Position numbers and translations under genes: made by a program. The notes under the pieces are model-generated. The model was not told where the DNA came from, did no database searches, and was given only the letters and a program-made list of their open reading frames with translations. Shown here piece by piece: positions 1 to 9,801 of a DNA stretch of 13,478 bases. The number at the start of each line of letters is the position of its first letter. Within the stretch, counting starts at the first letter, position 1. This stretch comes from JAUXEH01 sp965602945 (GTDB lineage: Bacteria > Acidobacteriota > Aminicenantia > Aminicenantales > Aminicenantaceae). The stretch spans positions 1-13,478 of the forward strand of contig CBFDBC010000086.1 in NCBI GenBank assembly GCA_965602945.1. The letters run 5' to 3'.

Positions 1-1
1 C

Positions 2-22
2 AAGAAGAAAAAGAAGAAATAG
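2..22 (+). CDS. C-terminal end of an upstream gene (partial)
   Basis: Only six lysine codons followed by TAG are visible, so the product would end in a run of six lysines. The reading is supported by a strong intrinsic terminator that starts 13 bases after the stop codon. Nothing can be said about function, and other frames cannot be excluded from so short a piece. Confidence 0.3.
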   Translation, partial: KKKKKK

Positions 23-34
23 AACAGATTAAAT

Positions 35-90
35 GCCTGGTTTGTTCAGGGCTTGATATCAGCCCGAAAACAAACCAGGCGTTTTTTTTT
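35..90 (+). terminator. Intrinsic terminator, probably working in both directions
   Basis: GCCTGGTTTGTT (35-46) pairs perfectly with AACAAACCAGGC (69-80). A second inner stem, GGGCT (49-53) with AGCCC (61-65), caps it, and nine T follow at 82-90. This ends the plus-strand gene on the left. Read from the minus strand, the same hairpin is followed by an AT-rich, U-rich tract (ATTTAATCTGTTC...), so it could also stop the PBP transcript. Confidence 0.9.
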
Positions 91-94
91 AAAC

Positions 95-222
95 AGCGGG
101 ATTGATCTGGGAGTGGAGATTGCTGCGACAACAAGCAGAAAATTCATGAACTGTAGTGAACTACAGTGAATGATTTTCTGCGCAGTTGGCGTGGTGAGAT
201 CCGCTCCCAGATCAATCCCGCT
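95..222. repeat. Long nested inverted repeat (128 bp) overlapping the end of the PBP gene
   Basis: The outer arms AGCGGGATTGATCTGGGAG (95-113) and its exact complement (204-222) are 19 bp. Inside lie GCAGAAAATTCAT (135-147) against ATGATTTTCTGC (170-181), with one bulged base, and CTGTAG (151-156) against CTACAG (161-166) around a TGAA loop. The right outer arm contains the last two codons and stop of the PBP gene. No long T-run follows on either strand, so a simple terminator is not the obvious reading. It may be an mRNA 3' structure or a decayed palindromic mobile repeat. Confidence 0.8.
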
Positions 223-2716
223 TTTGTTTGAGGATTTCGTAATAATCGTAGGTCATAAGATGATCCTCATTCGAACAGAACCGGTTGGGCACAGTACCCG
301 GCAGGAAGACTTCCGTGATGATGAACTGGGGCAGGCATACCAGCGTGGGCAGGAGACCGGTCTTGCGGTCGATCTGAACGTACTCGAGGTTGGGCGGCCG
401 CGGGAATTCTTCGGTGAGATACTCCTCGTCGTTTTCCTTGGCGGTCAGGGCTTCATCCTCGATCAGCTTGGTGAAAAATTCCGTGAATACGGGGAGGGCG
501 GCCACCGCTCCGGACTGCCGTTCCCCGATGGTCACCCGCCCCTCGCTGTGACCGACCCACACGCCCATACACAGAGAGGGGGAGAACCCCACGAACCGCG
601 CATCCGCCCAGTCGTCCGTGGTGCCCGTTTTTCCAGCAAGTTCTTTGTAACGGGTCAGATGCCGAACCCCCTGTGAAGTCCCCCGCTGTACGACGCCCTG
701 CAGAAGAGTGGTCATGATGTAGGCCACCTGAGGAGAGATGACCTCCTCGGACTCGGCCTGGTGCTCCTCGATGATGTTCCCGTCCTTGTCCTCGATCCTG
801 GAGATGAAATACGGTGTGACCCGCACTCCGCTGTTCGGGAACACGGTGAAGGCGGACACCAGCTCCAGCATCTTCACCTCGAAAGCTCCGAGTGACAGAG
901 AAAGATAGGGGTATACGGTCGACGTGATACCGAACTTACGGCAGTAATCCACACCCAGCTGGGGTGAGATGTCCCTCAGCAGCTTGGCGGTAACGATGTT
1001 GCGGGATTCTTCGATCCCCTGACGAAGGGTGACGCGGCCCTTGTACCTGCCGTCATAGTTGGGGGGATCCCAGATCTCCCCTGACCACTTGTCCTCGAAC
1101 TCCACGGGTTCATCCACGAAAGGGGAGACCGTGGTCATGGCCCCCGTGTCGATGGCCGCGGTGTAGAGCAGGGGTTTTATGACAGACCCGGCTTGACGCA
1201 TCGCCTGGATGGCGTTGTTCCATTTGCTGCGCCGGAAGGAGTAACCGCCCACCATGGCCTTGATCTGGCCGGTTTGGGGTTCGATGGCCAGGACCGCGCT
1301 CTCCAGTTTGGGCTCCTGATCCAGCTCGGCCGCCAGGGTCAGCTTCTCCAGATCAAAACTCTTGACCATCACATGAATGATGTCGCCGGGTTCGATCAGG
1401 GAGGTGAGGTTCCGGGTCTCGGTCCACACCTCGATTCCCTGGTTTGTGATCTCTCCGGTGAACTCCTTGACCTTGACCTTGGCCTTGGAGCGCGTGACCT
1501 CCAGGACCACGGCCTCGATGATGAGCCCCTCTTCGAACTCGGGCCGCCGCCAGCTCGGCATCCAGGTCTTCCGTGCCCGCTCGTCCCAGATCGGCTCCAC
1601 CAGCTCTTCCAGGCTCTCTATCTCCAAGTCAGATTCCAGGATGTTGGGCTTGTCGTCCCTCCATCCCTGCCGTTTATCCAAAACGTGCAGCTGCCGACGC
1701 AGCGCGTCTTCCGCCCATTCTTGATAGGCGAGGTTGATGGTGGTGTGGACCCTGAGGCCATCGCTGTACAGGGCCTTCATGCCGTAGCTGTCATAGAGGT
1801 ATTTACGGACTTCCTCCAGGAAATAACCGGCAAAATCCGAATCGGAGCGGTGCAGCGGGAGGATGTTGAGCGGCTGATAGCGGGCCTCATCCCCGGCTTC
1901 CTTTGTGATGTAGCCCTCGGACACCATGCGGTTCAAGACGTGGTTCCGCCGGCCCAGCGCCTGGTCATAGTTCCGGTAGGGGAAATAGCGGCTGGGGGCC
2001 CGGAATATCCCGGTGATCATGGCGGCTTCCGCCAGGTCCAGATCCGCGGCACTCTTGTCGAAATAGAGCTGGGCCGCCGACTCCACTCCGTACACGCGCC
2101 CGTCTCCCAGGTCGAACTGGTTGCAGTACATGGTCAGGATCTCGTCTTTGGAGTAGCGCTGCTCCAGCTGGATGGCCAGGATCATCTCCTTGAGCTTGCG
2201 CCGGATGGTCTGTTTAGGATGCAGAAAGAGTCTTTTGACGAGCTGCTGGCTTATGGTGCTGCCGCCTTGCAGCTTGCGCGGTGTGAATATCAGCCGCACG
2301 TTTTCTTTGAGGGCCCTCAGCATGCCCAGGAAATCAATCCCGTGGTGGCTGTAGTAGCGCGGGTCTTCGGTCGCGATGATGGCGTTTTTCAGGTTGTCGG
2401 GGATATTGTCCAGGGTGACCCGGATCCTCCTTTCCAGCGCATACTCACCCACCACCGTGCCGTCGTCGGCATAGATATACGTGATGATCCCCGGCTCGAA
2501 TTTGGCCAGCTGCCCGATGTCGGGAAGGTTGGTCATGATGGCCCGGAATACCCCGACCGCGGTCCCCATCCCCAAGGCCGCCAGAAACAGGAGCACTAAA
2601 AAGACGGTCTTGAAGAACTTCTTCCGGTCCTTTACAGGAGAGCGCAGCTTGAGCCATTTAGGCTTTCTGAGGGAAAGCTTCGGGATCTTTAAGATCAGCC
2701 TTTTTTCCTCGGACAT
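212..2716 (-). CDS. mrcA: Bifunctional penicillin-binding protein, class A (PBP1A type)
   Basis: This enzyme polymerises lipid II into glycan strands and cross-links the stem peptides at the outer face of the inner membrane. The 834 residues have a basic cytoplasmic tail, one membrane anchor (about 36-60), a GT51 transglycosylase domain (about 75-250) and a transpeptidase domain (about 470-750). The GT51 domain shows the catalytic-glutamate motif ATEDPRYYSHHG (Glu117), GGSTISQQLVK and EQRYSKDEIL. An OB-like insert of about 395-465 is typical of PBP1A. The transpeptidase motifs are all present: SVIK (Ser511 nucleophile), SRN (571-573) and KTGT (696-699). Length is normal for the family. It lies 70 bases downstream of tmk on the same strand. 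The ATG at 2714-2716 has only a poor ribosome-binding site. The last codons fall inside the inverted repeat at 204-222. Family assignment is secure; the choice of symbol within class A is less so. Confidence 0.95.
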   Translation of the reverse strand: MSEEKRLILKIPKLSLRKPKWLKLRSPVKDRKKFFKTVFLVLLFLAALGMGTAVGVFRAIMTNLPDIGQLAKFEPGIITYIYADDGTVVGEYALERRIRVTLDNIPDNLKNAIIATEDPRYYSHHGIDFLGMLRALKENVRLIFTPRKLQGGSTISQQLVKRLFLHPKQTIRRKLKEMILAIQLEQRYSKDEILTMYCNQFDLGDGRVYGVESAAQLYFDKSAADLDLAEAAMITGIFRAPSRYFPYRNYDQALGRRNHVLNRMVSEGYITKEAGDEARYQPLNILPLHRSDSDFAGYFLEEVRKYLYDSYGMKALYSDGLRVHTTINLAYQEWAEDALRRQLHVLDKRQGWRDDKPNILESDLEIESLEELVEPIWDERARKTWMPSWRRPEFEEGLIIEAVVLEVTRSKAKVKVKEFTGEITNQGIEVWTETRNLTSLIEPGDIIHVMVKSFDLEKLTLAAELDQEPKLESAVLAIEPQTGQIKAMVGGYSFRRSKWNNAIQAMRQAGSVIKPLLYTAAIDTGAMTTVSPFVDEPVEFEDKWSGEIWDPPNYDGRYKGRVTLRQGIEESRNIVTAKLLRDISPQLGVDYCRKFGITSTVYPYLSLSLGAFEVKMLELVSAFTVFPNSGVRVTPYFISRIEDKDGNIIEEHQAESEEVISPQVAYIMTTLLQGVVQRGTSQGVRHLTRYKELAGKTGTTDDWADARFVGFSPSLCMGVWVGHSEGRVTIGERQSGAVAALPVFTEFFTKLIEDEALTAKENDEEYLTEEFPRPPNLEYVQIDRKTGLLPTLVCLPQFIITEVFLPGTVPNRFCSNEDHLMTYDYYEILKQKRD

Positions 2717-2786
2717 CAGGTGTTAACTATAGCAAAATTCTCGGGGACGGTCTACCTGCCAGCTATTATACAGTCCGACGAAGGGA

Positions 2787-3410
2787 TTATTCCTCAGTGA
2801 CAAAAAACTCGAGAAAATCCAGGACGATCCGGCTGATATCCCCGGCCACGTCCTCCAGAGGTCTGCGCGCATCCAAGTGAAAGAACTCGTCACCCTCCAG
2901 TCCCTGGAAAATGAACCGGACGCGGGCCAGATAGTCCTCCCGTTCGAACAGGAGGTCCCGCTGTTTACGACCCTCCGTGCGTTTCAATCCCTTGCCCGGG
3001 TCCACGTCCAGGATAAAGACCAGATCGGGGAGAACGGCAAAACCCTCGTTGGTTTCCCGGATCAGCTCGGGATCCAGCCCCTTGGCGCCCTGATAGGCCA
3101 TGGTGGAGAAATAGTAGCGGTCCAGGATCACGAGCTTGCGGGACGCCAGCGCGGGCTTCAGGTTCTTCTCGACATTTTCCCGCCGGTCTTTATGGAAGAG
3201 GTCCAGTTCCTCGTCCGGGGTCAGGGAATCGTTCCGCACGGCCTTTTCCCGGATGGTTCTCCCCCATCGGCTGTCCGACGGTTCCCTGAAGTAAACGGCA
3301 TCGAAGCCCTTGCCTGCCAGCATCTCGAGCAGGCGCTCGGCCTGCGAGGTTTTCCCTCCCCCATCGATCCCCTCGAAAACGATCAGGATGCCCTTTTCCA
3401 TTTCTATCAT
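2787..3410 (-). CDS. tmk: Thymidylate (dTMP) kinase
   Basis: Phosphorylates dTMP to dTDP with ATP, a cytoplasmic step of dTTP synthesis. The 207-residue protein has the P-loop FEGIDGGGKT (residues 12-21), the dTMP-site motif FREPSDS (41-47, where many bacteria have REPGGT), the DRYYFST motif (97-103) and an arginine/lysine-rich LID (RTEGRKQRDLLFE, about 144-156). An open frame extends to 3449, but the start at 3410 is preferred: AGAGG lies 5 bases upstream, and the upstream ATG would fall inside the spacer of the predicted promoter (3431-3459). With this start the length is typical of the family. It is the first gene of a likely tmk-PBP transcript and diverges from htrA. The function call is secure. 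Confidence 0.95.
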   Translation of the reverse strand: MIEMEKGILIVFEGIDGGGKTSQAERLLEMLAGKGFDAVYFREPSDSRWGRTIREKAVRNDSLTPDEELDLFHKDRRENVEKNLKPALASRKLVILDRYYFSTMAYQGAKGLDPELIRETNEGFAVLPDLVFILDVDPGKGLKRTEGRKQRDLLFEREDYLARVRFIFQGLEGDEFFHLDARRPLEDVAGDISRIVLDFLEFFVTEE

Positions 3411-3430
3411 TGCAGCCTCTTTCAGGCCAG

Positions 3431-3459
3431 ATTGTCTTCGCATCAACAATGAATGTCAA
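3431..3459 (-). promoter_or_regulatory. Sigma-70-type promoter for tmk-PBP
   Basis: On the minus strand there is a perfect TTGACA (3454-3459), a 17-base spacer, and GACAAT (3431-3436, 4 of 6 to consensus). The expected start of transcription is near 3424, which leaves a short leader containing AGAGG before the ATG at 3410. This excludes the ATG at 3449 as the tmk start. Confidence 0.6.
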
Positions 3460-3495
3460 GCCGCAACTCTCCTGGGAAAAATGAGTTATACAAAG

Positions 3496-3519
3496 GTGGG
3501 CAAATTGAATTTTCACCAC
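3496..3519. promoter_or_regulatory. Imperfect palindrome over the htrA -35 region
   Basis: GTGG (3496-3499) and CCAC (3516-3519) bracket an AT-rich partial dyad. The 24-bp site covers the htrA -35 hexamer (3505-3510), which is a sensible place for a repressor or activator. Symmetry is incomplete and no known regulator motif was recognised. Confidence 0.3.
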
Positions 3520-3533
3520 TAGTGTGCTAACTT
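3505..3533 (+). promoter_or_regulatory. Sigma-70-type promoter for htrA-dapF
   Basis: TTGAAT (3505-3510), a 17-base spacer and TAACTT (3528-3533) lie just upstream of a clear ribosome-binding site AAGGAG (3547-3552) and the htrA ATG at 3561. The hexamers are moderate matches, but spacing and position are good. Confidence 0.45.
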
Positions 3534-3560
3534 AGAGTCTTAATCCAAGGAGAGAGTAAG

Positions 3561-5068
<1,508 letters not shown>

Positions 5069-5072
<4 letters not shown>

Positions 5073-5917
5073 AATTTACCAAGATCCACTCCCTGGGCAA
5101 CGATTTCCTGATCATCGACGAAGAAGAGACGCCGGGGCTGACGGAAAAAGAGGCCCTGGCCCGCAGCATCTGCAAGCGGCACACCGGAGTGGGCGCGGAC
5201 GGGCTCCTCCTCATCTCCATCCGGGACAAGGAAAAGGGTCTGGTCAACTTCCGCATCTTCAACGCCGACGGTACCGAATCCGAGATCTCCGGGAACGGGC
5301 TCCGATGCGCGTCGGCCTATCTCTATCACCAAAAGAGGATCGAATCCCCCCAGATCCTGTTCTCCACCAACGTAGGGGAACGGGAATGCGAGTTCATCGA
5401 GCAGAAAAACGGGCTGTTCAAGATCAAGAACGACATGGGCGTCCCAAGGTTTGGATCACAGGACATCCCCTTCGACGACGGGACCGTGCACGATCGAGTC
5501 GTTGATTATCCTCTCTCCATAAGCCGGGAGACCTATCCCATCACGCTGGTATCGATGGGCAATCCCCACTGCGATATCTTTTTCGACCGATTCCCCGCAC
5601 GGATCGAATGGCACCAGTTGGGATACGAGATCGAGTTCCATCCCTTCTTTCCCAAGCGCATCAACATCGAATTCATCCGCGTGCTGAACCGGAAGGAGAT
5701 CGAGGTGCTGTTCTGGGAACGCGGTGTGGGAGAGACGCTGTCGTCGGGCAGCGGTTCCTGTGCGGCGGCCGTGGCCTCCATACTCAAGGACCTGACCGAC
5801 AGGGAAATCACCGTCCGTACGAGCATGGGACAACTCACGGTCGAGTGGAACAGCGAAAAGGTGTACCAAACAGGTCCAGCCAAGGTGGTATTCGAAGGGG
5901 ATTATCAGGTTTTTTGA
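5069..5917 (+). CDS. dapF: Diaminopimelate epimerase family protein with both catalytic cysteines replaced by serine
   Basis: DapF normally interconverts LL- and meso-diaminopimelate for lysine and peptidoglycan synthesis, using two cysteines as acid and base. This 282-residue protein has family length and the pocket motifs: HSLGNDF (Asn11), RHTGVGADG (38-45), FNADGTE (Asn65), MGNPHCD (Asn165), NIEF (Asn199) and WERGVGET (Glu217, Arg218). The two active-site motifs, usually (Q/M)CGNG and (A)CG(S/T)G, read ISGNG and SSGSG here. The positions of both catalytic cysteines are therefore serines: Ser74, codon TCC at 5288-5290, and Ser226, codon TCG at 5744-5746. Neighbouring Cys80 and Cys231 are kept. 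The frame is intact, so this is not simple decay. It is coupled to htrA by an ATGA overlap and converges with thiL after 7 bases. Homology is secure; the reaction is open: a slow or altered epimerase, another isomerase or dehydratase, or a binding protein. Confidence 0.9.
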
Positions 5918-5924
5918 GCCTGGT

Positions 5925-6902
5925 CTATTTTCCCTGGAAGTGCTGATAACCCTTGGGGACCAGGGGCTTCCGCGTCCCATCGGAGCCAATAAGCACCATC
6001 CCCTCCCCCTCCATGATGCTTCCTATCCGTGTGATCCTGTGACCCAGCGGGAGCCGCGTCAGGTTCTCGAGCACTTCGGTCGGAACGGTGAACAGGAGCT
6101 GGTAATCCTCCCCCCCGTGAAGGGCCATCTCTTCGGCGTCCGGAGAAGCCTGGCGCAGCTCGGGGGAGATCGGAAGGCCGGCCGCCTCCACCTCCGCACC
6201 GACACCACTTTCTTCGCAGAGATGATCCAGGTCCACAGACAGGCCGTCGCTGATGTCGATCATGGCCGTGGGCACCTTGTGGCCGGCCAGACGGCATCCC
6301 AGATCCACCTGAGAGATGGGGTCGTAGATGGCCTTGAGGAAGCGATCGCTGCCGGCGGAGGCGCCCCACATGATCCCCTGTTTGGCCAGTTTCAGGCCTT
6401 GAGCCGCGTCCCCCAGCAGACCTGAGACGAAGACCGCATCCCCCGGACGCGCCCCGCTGCGGCGGATGAGGTCCCTGCCTTCACCGAGAAGCGTCAGCGA
6501 GATGGTCAGGGACGGGGCTTCGGTGATGTCTCCTCCGAGCAGGGAGACGTCGTGTTCGGAAGCGATCCCGGACAGGCCGCGGAAGAACCGCTCGAGCCAG
6601 GCGTTTTCCGTATCCGCGGGGATCCCCAGCCCGAACAGGGCGAAGCGGGGCCTCGCTCCCATGGCCGCCAGGTCGCTAAGGTTCACACTCAGGCTCTTCC
6701 GGGCCAGCAGATGGGGAGGATGGTCGGGCAGAAAATGGACGCCCTCCACCAGCATGTCCTTGGTCAGGGCCAGGGGGATGTCTCCCGGACGGATCACCGC
6801 GGCATCGTCCCCGATACCCAGGATCACGCGGTCGTCGGCAGACTTGAACCGCTCCCTCAAATCCGCGATGAGTTCTTTCTCTGACAGCCCGCGGCGTTTC
6901 AT
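5925..6902 (-). CDS. thiL: Thiamine-monophosphate kinase
   Basis: Phosphorylates thiamine monophosphate to thiamine diphosphate with ATP, the last step of cofactor synthesis, in the cytoplasm. The 325-residue protein is of the PurM/ThiL fold: GIGDDAAV (29-36), ALTKDMLVEGVHF (45-57), SVNLSDLAAMGA (72-83), LLGGDIT (121-127), IDISDGLSVDLDH (215-227) and HGGEDYQLLF (262-271) are all standard ThiL motifs with the metal-binding aspartates in place. The start ATG overlaps the lon stop as ATGA (6899-6902), so translation is probably coupled to lon. It is the last gene of the five-gene operon and converges with dapF, with only 7 bases between the stop codons and no hairpin terminator there. No other thiamine gene is in the window. 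Confidence 0.95.
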   Translation of the reverse strand: MKRRGLSEKELIADLRERFKSADDRVILGIGDDAAVIRPGDIPLALTKDMLVEGVHFLPDHPPHLLARKSLSVNLSDLAAMGARPRFALFGLGIPADTENAWLERFFRGLSGIASEHDVSLLGGDITEAPSLTISLTLLGEGRDLIRRSGARPGDAVFVSGLLGDAAQGLKLAKQGIMWGASAGSDRFLKAIYDPISQVDLGCRLAGHKVPTAMIDISDGLSVDLDHLCEESGVGAEVEAAGLPISPELRQASPDAEEMALHGGEDYQLLFTVPTEVLENLTRLPLGHRITRIGSIMEGEGMVLIGSDGTRKPLVPKGYQHFQGK

Positions 6903-9328
6903 CCGGTCTGGGTCTCTTTGGTTTCGGCCTTTCCCCCGGGGGGAGTTGGGGGCAGCAGCGCATGCTCGAACACCTCATTGATCTCCTCAACGAAGATGAA
7001 CCGCATATCGTTCTTCACCTTGGGCGGGATGTCGATCAGGTCCTTTTTGACTCCCGCCGGAAGGATCATGGTTCGGACGCCGGCCCGCTGGGCGGCCAGG
7101 ACTTTTTCCTTGATCCCGCCCACGGGCAGCACATGTCCGCGCAGGGTCAGCTCTCCGGTCATGGCCACGTCGCGCCTCACCTTACGGTCCGTGCACACCG
7201 ACACCAGGGCCGAGGCCATGGTCACACCGGCCGACGGCCCGTCTTTGGGTATCGAGCCTTCGGGCACGTGGATATGGAAATCGTTCTCGGCGAAGGTCTG
7301 CTGATCTATACCCAGCTCCCCGGCCCGGGCCCGCAAATAGGTCAGGGCGGCCTGACCCGATTCCTTCATGACATCTCCCAGCGAACCTGTCAGCGCCAGC
7401 AGCCCCTTTCCCTTGACCCGGGTGGCTTCCACGAACAGGATCTCCCCGCCCGTGGCGGTCCAGGCCACGCCGGTGGCCACGCCCACCTGGTCGCGTTTGA
7501 GGAGCTGGTCCCGGAAGATCTTGAAGGGACCCAGATATTTCTCGATGTTCTGGGACGTGATGCGGGAGCGGGTGGTCTTTCCTTCCGCTACCTTACGGGC
7601 CACCTTGCGGCACACAGTGGCGATCTCGCGTTCCAGGTTTCGAACCCCGGCCTCACGCGTGTAGAGGGAGATCATCTTCTTGATCGCCCCCGGGGCAATG
7701 CCGATGAGCTCGTCGCTCAGGGCGTTTTCCCGGATCTGCTTGGGAACCAGGTGCCGCAGGGCGATCTGAAGCTTCTCTTCTTCGGTGTAACCGGGCAGCT
7801 GGAGGACCTCCATCCGGTCCCGGAAGGCCGGTTGAATGGGATCCAGCAGGTTGGCGGTCGTGATGAACATCGCCTTGGAGAGGTCATAGGGAACACCCAG
7901 GTAGTGGTCCCGGAAGGTGTTGTTCTGTTCCGGGTCGAGCACCTCGAGCAGAGCCGAGGAGGGATCCCCCCGGAAATCGGCTCCGATCTTGTCCACCTCA
8001 TCCATCATGAAAACGGGGTTGTTGGAACCGCAGCGGCGGACACCCTGGACGATGCGGCCCGGCATGGCGCCCACGTAGGTGCGGCGGTGCCCCCGGATCT
8101 CGGCTTCGTCCCGCACACCACCGAGAGACATGCGGTAGAACTTTCGCCCCAGGGCCCGGGCGATGGAGCGTCCCAGCGAGGTCTTCCCCACTCCGGGCGG
8201 CCCCACGAAACAGAGGATGGGGCCCTTGATCTTTTTCGAAAGCTTGCGGACACCGAGGTATTCGATGATCCGTTCCTTGACTTTATCCAATCCGTAGTGG
8301 TCTTCATCCAGGATGGCCTTGGCTTTCTTGAGGTCCAGGTTGTCGACCGTGGTCTTGTTCCAGGGCAGGCCGAACATCACGTCCAGGTAGTTGCGGACCA
8401 CCGCGGTCTCGGCCGACTCCGGGTGCATCTGGGAGAGCCGGCTGATCTGTTTCTCCAACTCCTCCCTGACTTCGGACGCCACTTTCAGCTTCTTGAGCCT
8501 GTCCTGATAGCCCGTGACCTCTTCCTGGATCTCGCTCCCCTCCCCCAGCTCCTTCTGGATGGCCTTGAGCTGCTGCCGGAGAAAATACTGCCTCTGCAGC
8601 TTGTCCATCTCGCCCTTGGCCTCAGTGGAAATCCGGCTCTGGATATCGAGCAGTTCCAGTTCCTTGGTCAGGTGCTCGTAGACTTTCTTGAGCCTTGAGT
8701 AGGTATCGATGATCTCCAGGATCTCCTGGGCCTCGTCGACCTTGAGGTCCAGGTTGGCGGCGGTCAGGTCGGCCAGGCGTCCTGCCTCTTCGACGTTGGC
8801 GGCGATGATCATGACCTCGGGCGGGATGTTCTTGCCCAGAGTGGAGGCCTTGTCCAGTCCGTCGCGCACGTTGCGCAGCATGGCCTCGCCTTCAATGCTC
8901 TTTTCCTCTTCATCCGGATCGTTCAGGACCGTGACCTTGGCGGAATAGTACGGCTTTTCCTCGTCCAGTTCATCCACCCGTGCCCGCGTGAGCCCCTGCG
9001 CGAGTATGCGCACACGGCCGTCGGGGAGCTTCAGCATACGCATGACCAGCGCGACCGTTCCGACCACGTACACATCCTGCCGCTTGGGCTCCTCGACCTC
9101 CATGTCTTTCTGGGTCAACAGGAGGATCATGCGGTGTGAGGACAGGGACGAGTCGATGGCGCTCTTCGACTTCTCCCGGCCCACAAACAAAGGAACCACC
9201 ATGTAGGGGAATACGACGATGTCCCGGAGCATAAGGACGGGCAGTTCCTCAGGGATGTTGAGCTTGTGCTCGCGCTCTTCGATGACGTCGTCCAGGTTCG
9301 CATCCACTTCATTTTCTTTTTTTGCCAT
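6899..9328 (-). CDS. lon: ATP-dependent Lon protease
   Basis: A cytoplasmic AAA+ serine protease that degrades damaged and selected regulatory proteins. The 809 residues show an N-terminal substrate-binding domain (about 28-225, opening ELPVLMLRDIVVFPYMVVP), a coiled-coil segment (about 225-300), the AAA+ module with Walker A GPPGVGKTS (376-384) and Walker B VFMMDEVDK (439-447), and the protease domain with the nucleophile in PKDGPSAG (Ser699). The Ser-Lys dyad lysine lies in GGIKEK (Lys742, judged by the usual 43-residue spacing). Length is typical of LonA. GGAGAG precedes the ATG. It follows hsp20 by 14 bases and overlaps thiL by ATGA, so holding chaperone and protease are made from one message. 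No membrane segment is seen, so this is the soluble LonA type. Confidence 0.97.
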   Translation of the reverse strand: MAKKENEVDANLDDVIEEREHKLNIPEELPVLMLRDIVVFPYMVVPLFVGREKSKSAIDSSLSSHRMILLLTQKDMEVEEPKRQDVYVVGTVALVMRMLKLPDGRVRILAQGLTRARVDELDEEKPYYSAKVTVLNDPDEEEKSIEGEAMLRNVRDGLDKASTLGKNIPPEVMIIAANVEEAGRLADLTAANLDLKVDEAQEILEIIDTYSRLKKVYEHLTKELELLDIQSRISTEAKGEMDKLQRQYFLRQQLKAIQKELGEGSEIQEEVTGYQDRLKKLKVASEVREELEKQISRLSQMHPESAETAVVRNYLDVMFGLPWNKTTVDNLDLKKAKAILDEDHYGLDKVKERIIEYLGVRKLSKKIKGPILCFVGPPGVGKTSLGRSIARALGRKFYRMSLGGVRDEAEIRGHRRTYVGAMPGRIVQGVRRCGSNNPVFMMDEVDKIGADFRGDPSSALLEVLDPEQNNTFRDHYLGVPYDLSKAMFITTANLLDPIQPAFRDRMEVLQLPGYTEEEKLQIALRHLVPKQIRENALSDELIGIAPGAIKKMISLYTREAGVRNLEREIATVCRKVARKVAEGKTTRSRITSQNIEKYLGPFKIFRDQLLKRDQVGVATGVAWTATGGEILFVEATRVKGKGLLALTGSLGDVMKESGQAALTYLRARAGELGIDQQTFAENDFHIHVPEGSIPKDGPSAGVTMASALVSVCTDRKVRRDVAMTGELTLRGHVLPVGGIKEKVLAAQRAGVRTMILPAGVKKDLIDIPPKVKNDMRFIFVEEINEVFEHALLPPTPPGGKAETKETQTG

Positions 9329-9342
9329 GAACTCTCTCCAAC

Positions 9343-9795
9343 TTACTCCTCAGCTTCTCCGATCTCCAATATCACTTCTTTCCTGCGGGAACCGCGGTAT
9401 TTTTTCAAAACCAGGAGCAGGATCCCGTTTTCCAGGATCGCACGGGACTTCTCCGGGATGACGGCACAGGGAAAGCTTATAAAGCGGCGGAACGGGCCGT
9501 ACTCTCGCTCGAGTCTCATGTATGTGACTTTTTTCCGGAACCGCTGCCGGCGTTTGGTACCCTTGATCTCCGCCCGGTTGTGGCTGAGGAGGATGGTGAT
9601 GTCCTTCTCGGCCACTCCCGGAAGCTCCACTTCCACCAGCACTTCGTTCTCCTTCTCTGAGATGTCGACCCAGGGGACCCAGCTCTCATCCAGCCCATAG
9701 AACCTGCGCCGGTCGGAGAACAGCTCCCCCACCATACGGTTGATCTCGGCCTCGATCTTGACTACACGTGAGACCGGTTGGATTTTTCTCTTCAC
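9343..9795 (-). CDS. Small heat shock protein, Hsp20/alpha-crystallin family
   Basis: An ATP-independent holding chaperone that binds unfolding proteins. The alpha-crystallin domain runs from about residue 42 (VDISEKENEVLVEVELPGVAEKDI) to about 131 and includes the typical REYGPFRRFISFP strand (97-109) and the A-x-x-x-N-G-I-L motif (AILENGIL, 119-126). The N-terminal arm is about 40 residues. The C-terminal tail ends VILEIGEAEE and lacks a clear I-x-I oligomerisation motif. The start is a GTG (9793-9795) 6 bases after the nrdR stop and in the same reading frame, with AAGG only a few bases upstream. An internal ATG (Met22) is possible but would cut the N-terminal arm. The gene sits between nrdR and lon in one operon. 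Confidence 0.9.
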   Translation of the reverse strand: MKRKIQPVSRVVKIEAEINRMVGELFSDRRRFYGLDESWVPWVDISEKENEVLVEVELPGVAEKDITILLSHNRAEIKGTKRRQRFRKKVTYMRLEREYGPFRRFISFPCAVIPEKSRAILENGILLLVLKKYRGSRRKEVILEIGEAEE

Positions 9796-9801
9796 GCCCT
9801 T

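Noticed and set aside
1193..2599. Long plus-strand open frame opposite the PBP gene
   Set aside because: It is a shadow of the G+C-rich minus-strand gene, whose product has complete GT51 and transpeptidase motifs. The plus-strand product has no recognisable motif or start signal.
2762..2776. TATAAT on the minus strand between tmk and the PBP gene
   Set aside because: A perfect -10 hexamer, but no -35 box at a usual distance and no extended -10, so it is not listed as a promoter.
3411..3449. Upstream ATG for tmk
   Set aside because: It falls within the predicted promoter spacer and would add residues not typical of the family; the ATG at 3410 has a good ribosome-binding site.
6962..8698. 578-codon plus-strand open frame opposite lon
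   Set aside because: It mirrors lon codon structure, has no ribosome-binding site or family motif, and the minus-strand Lon is complete.
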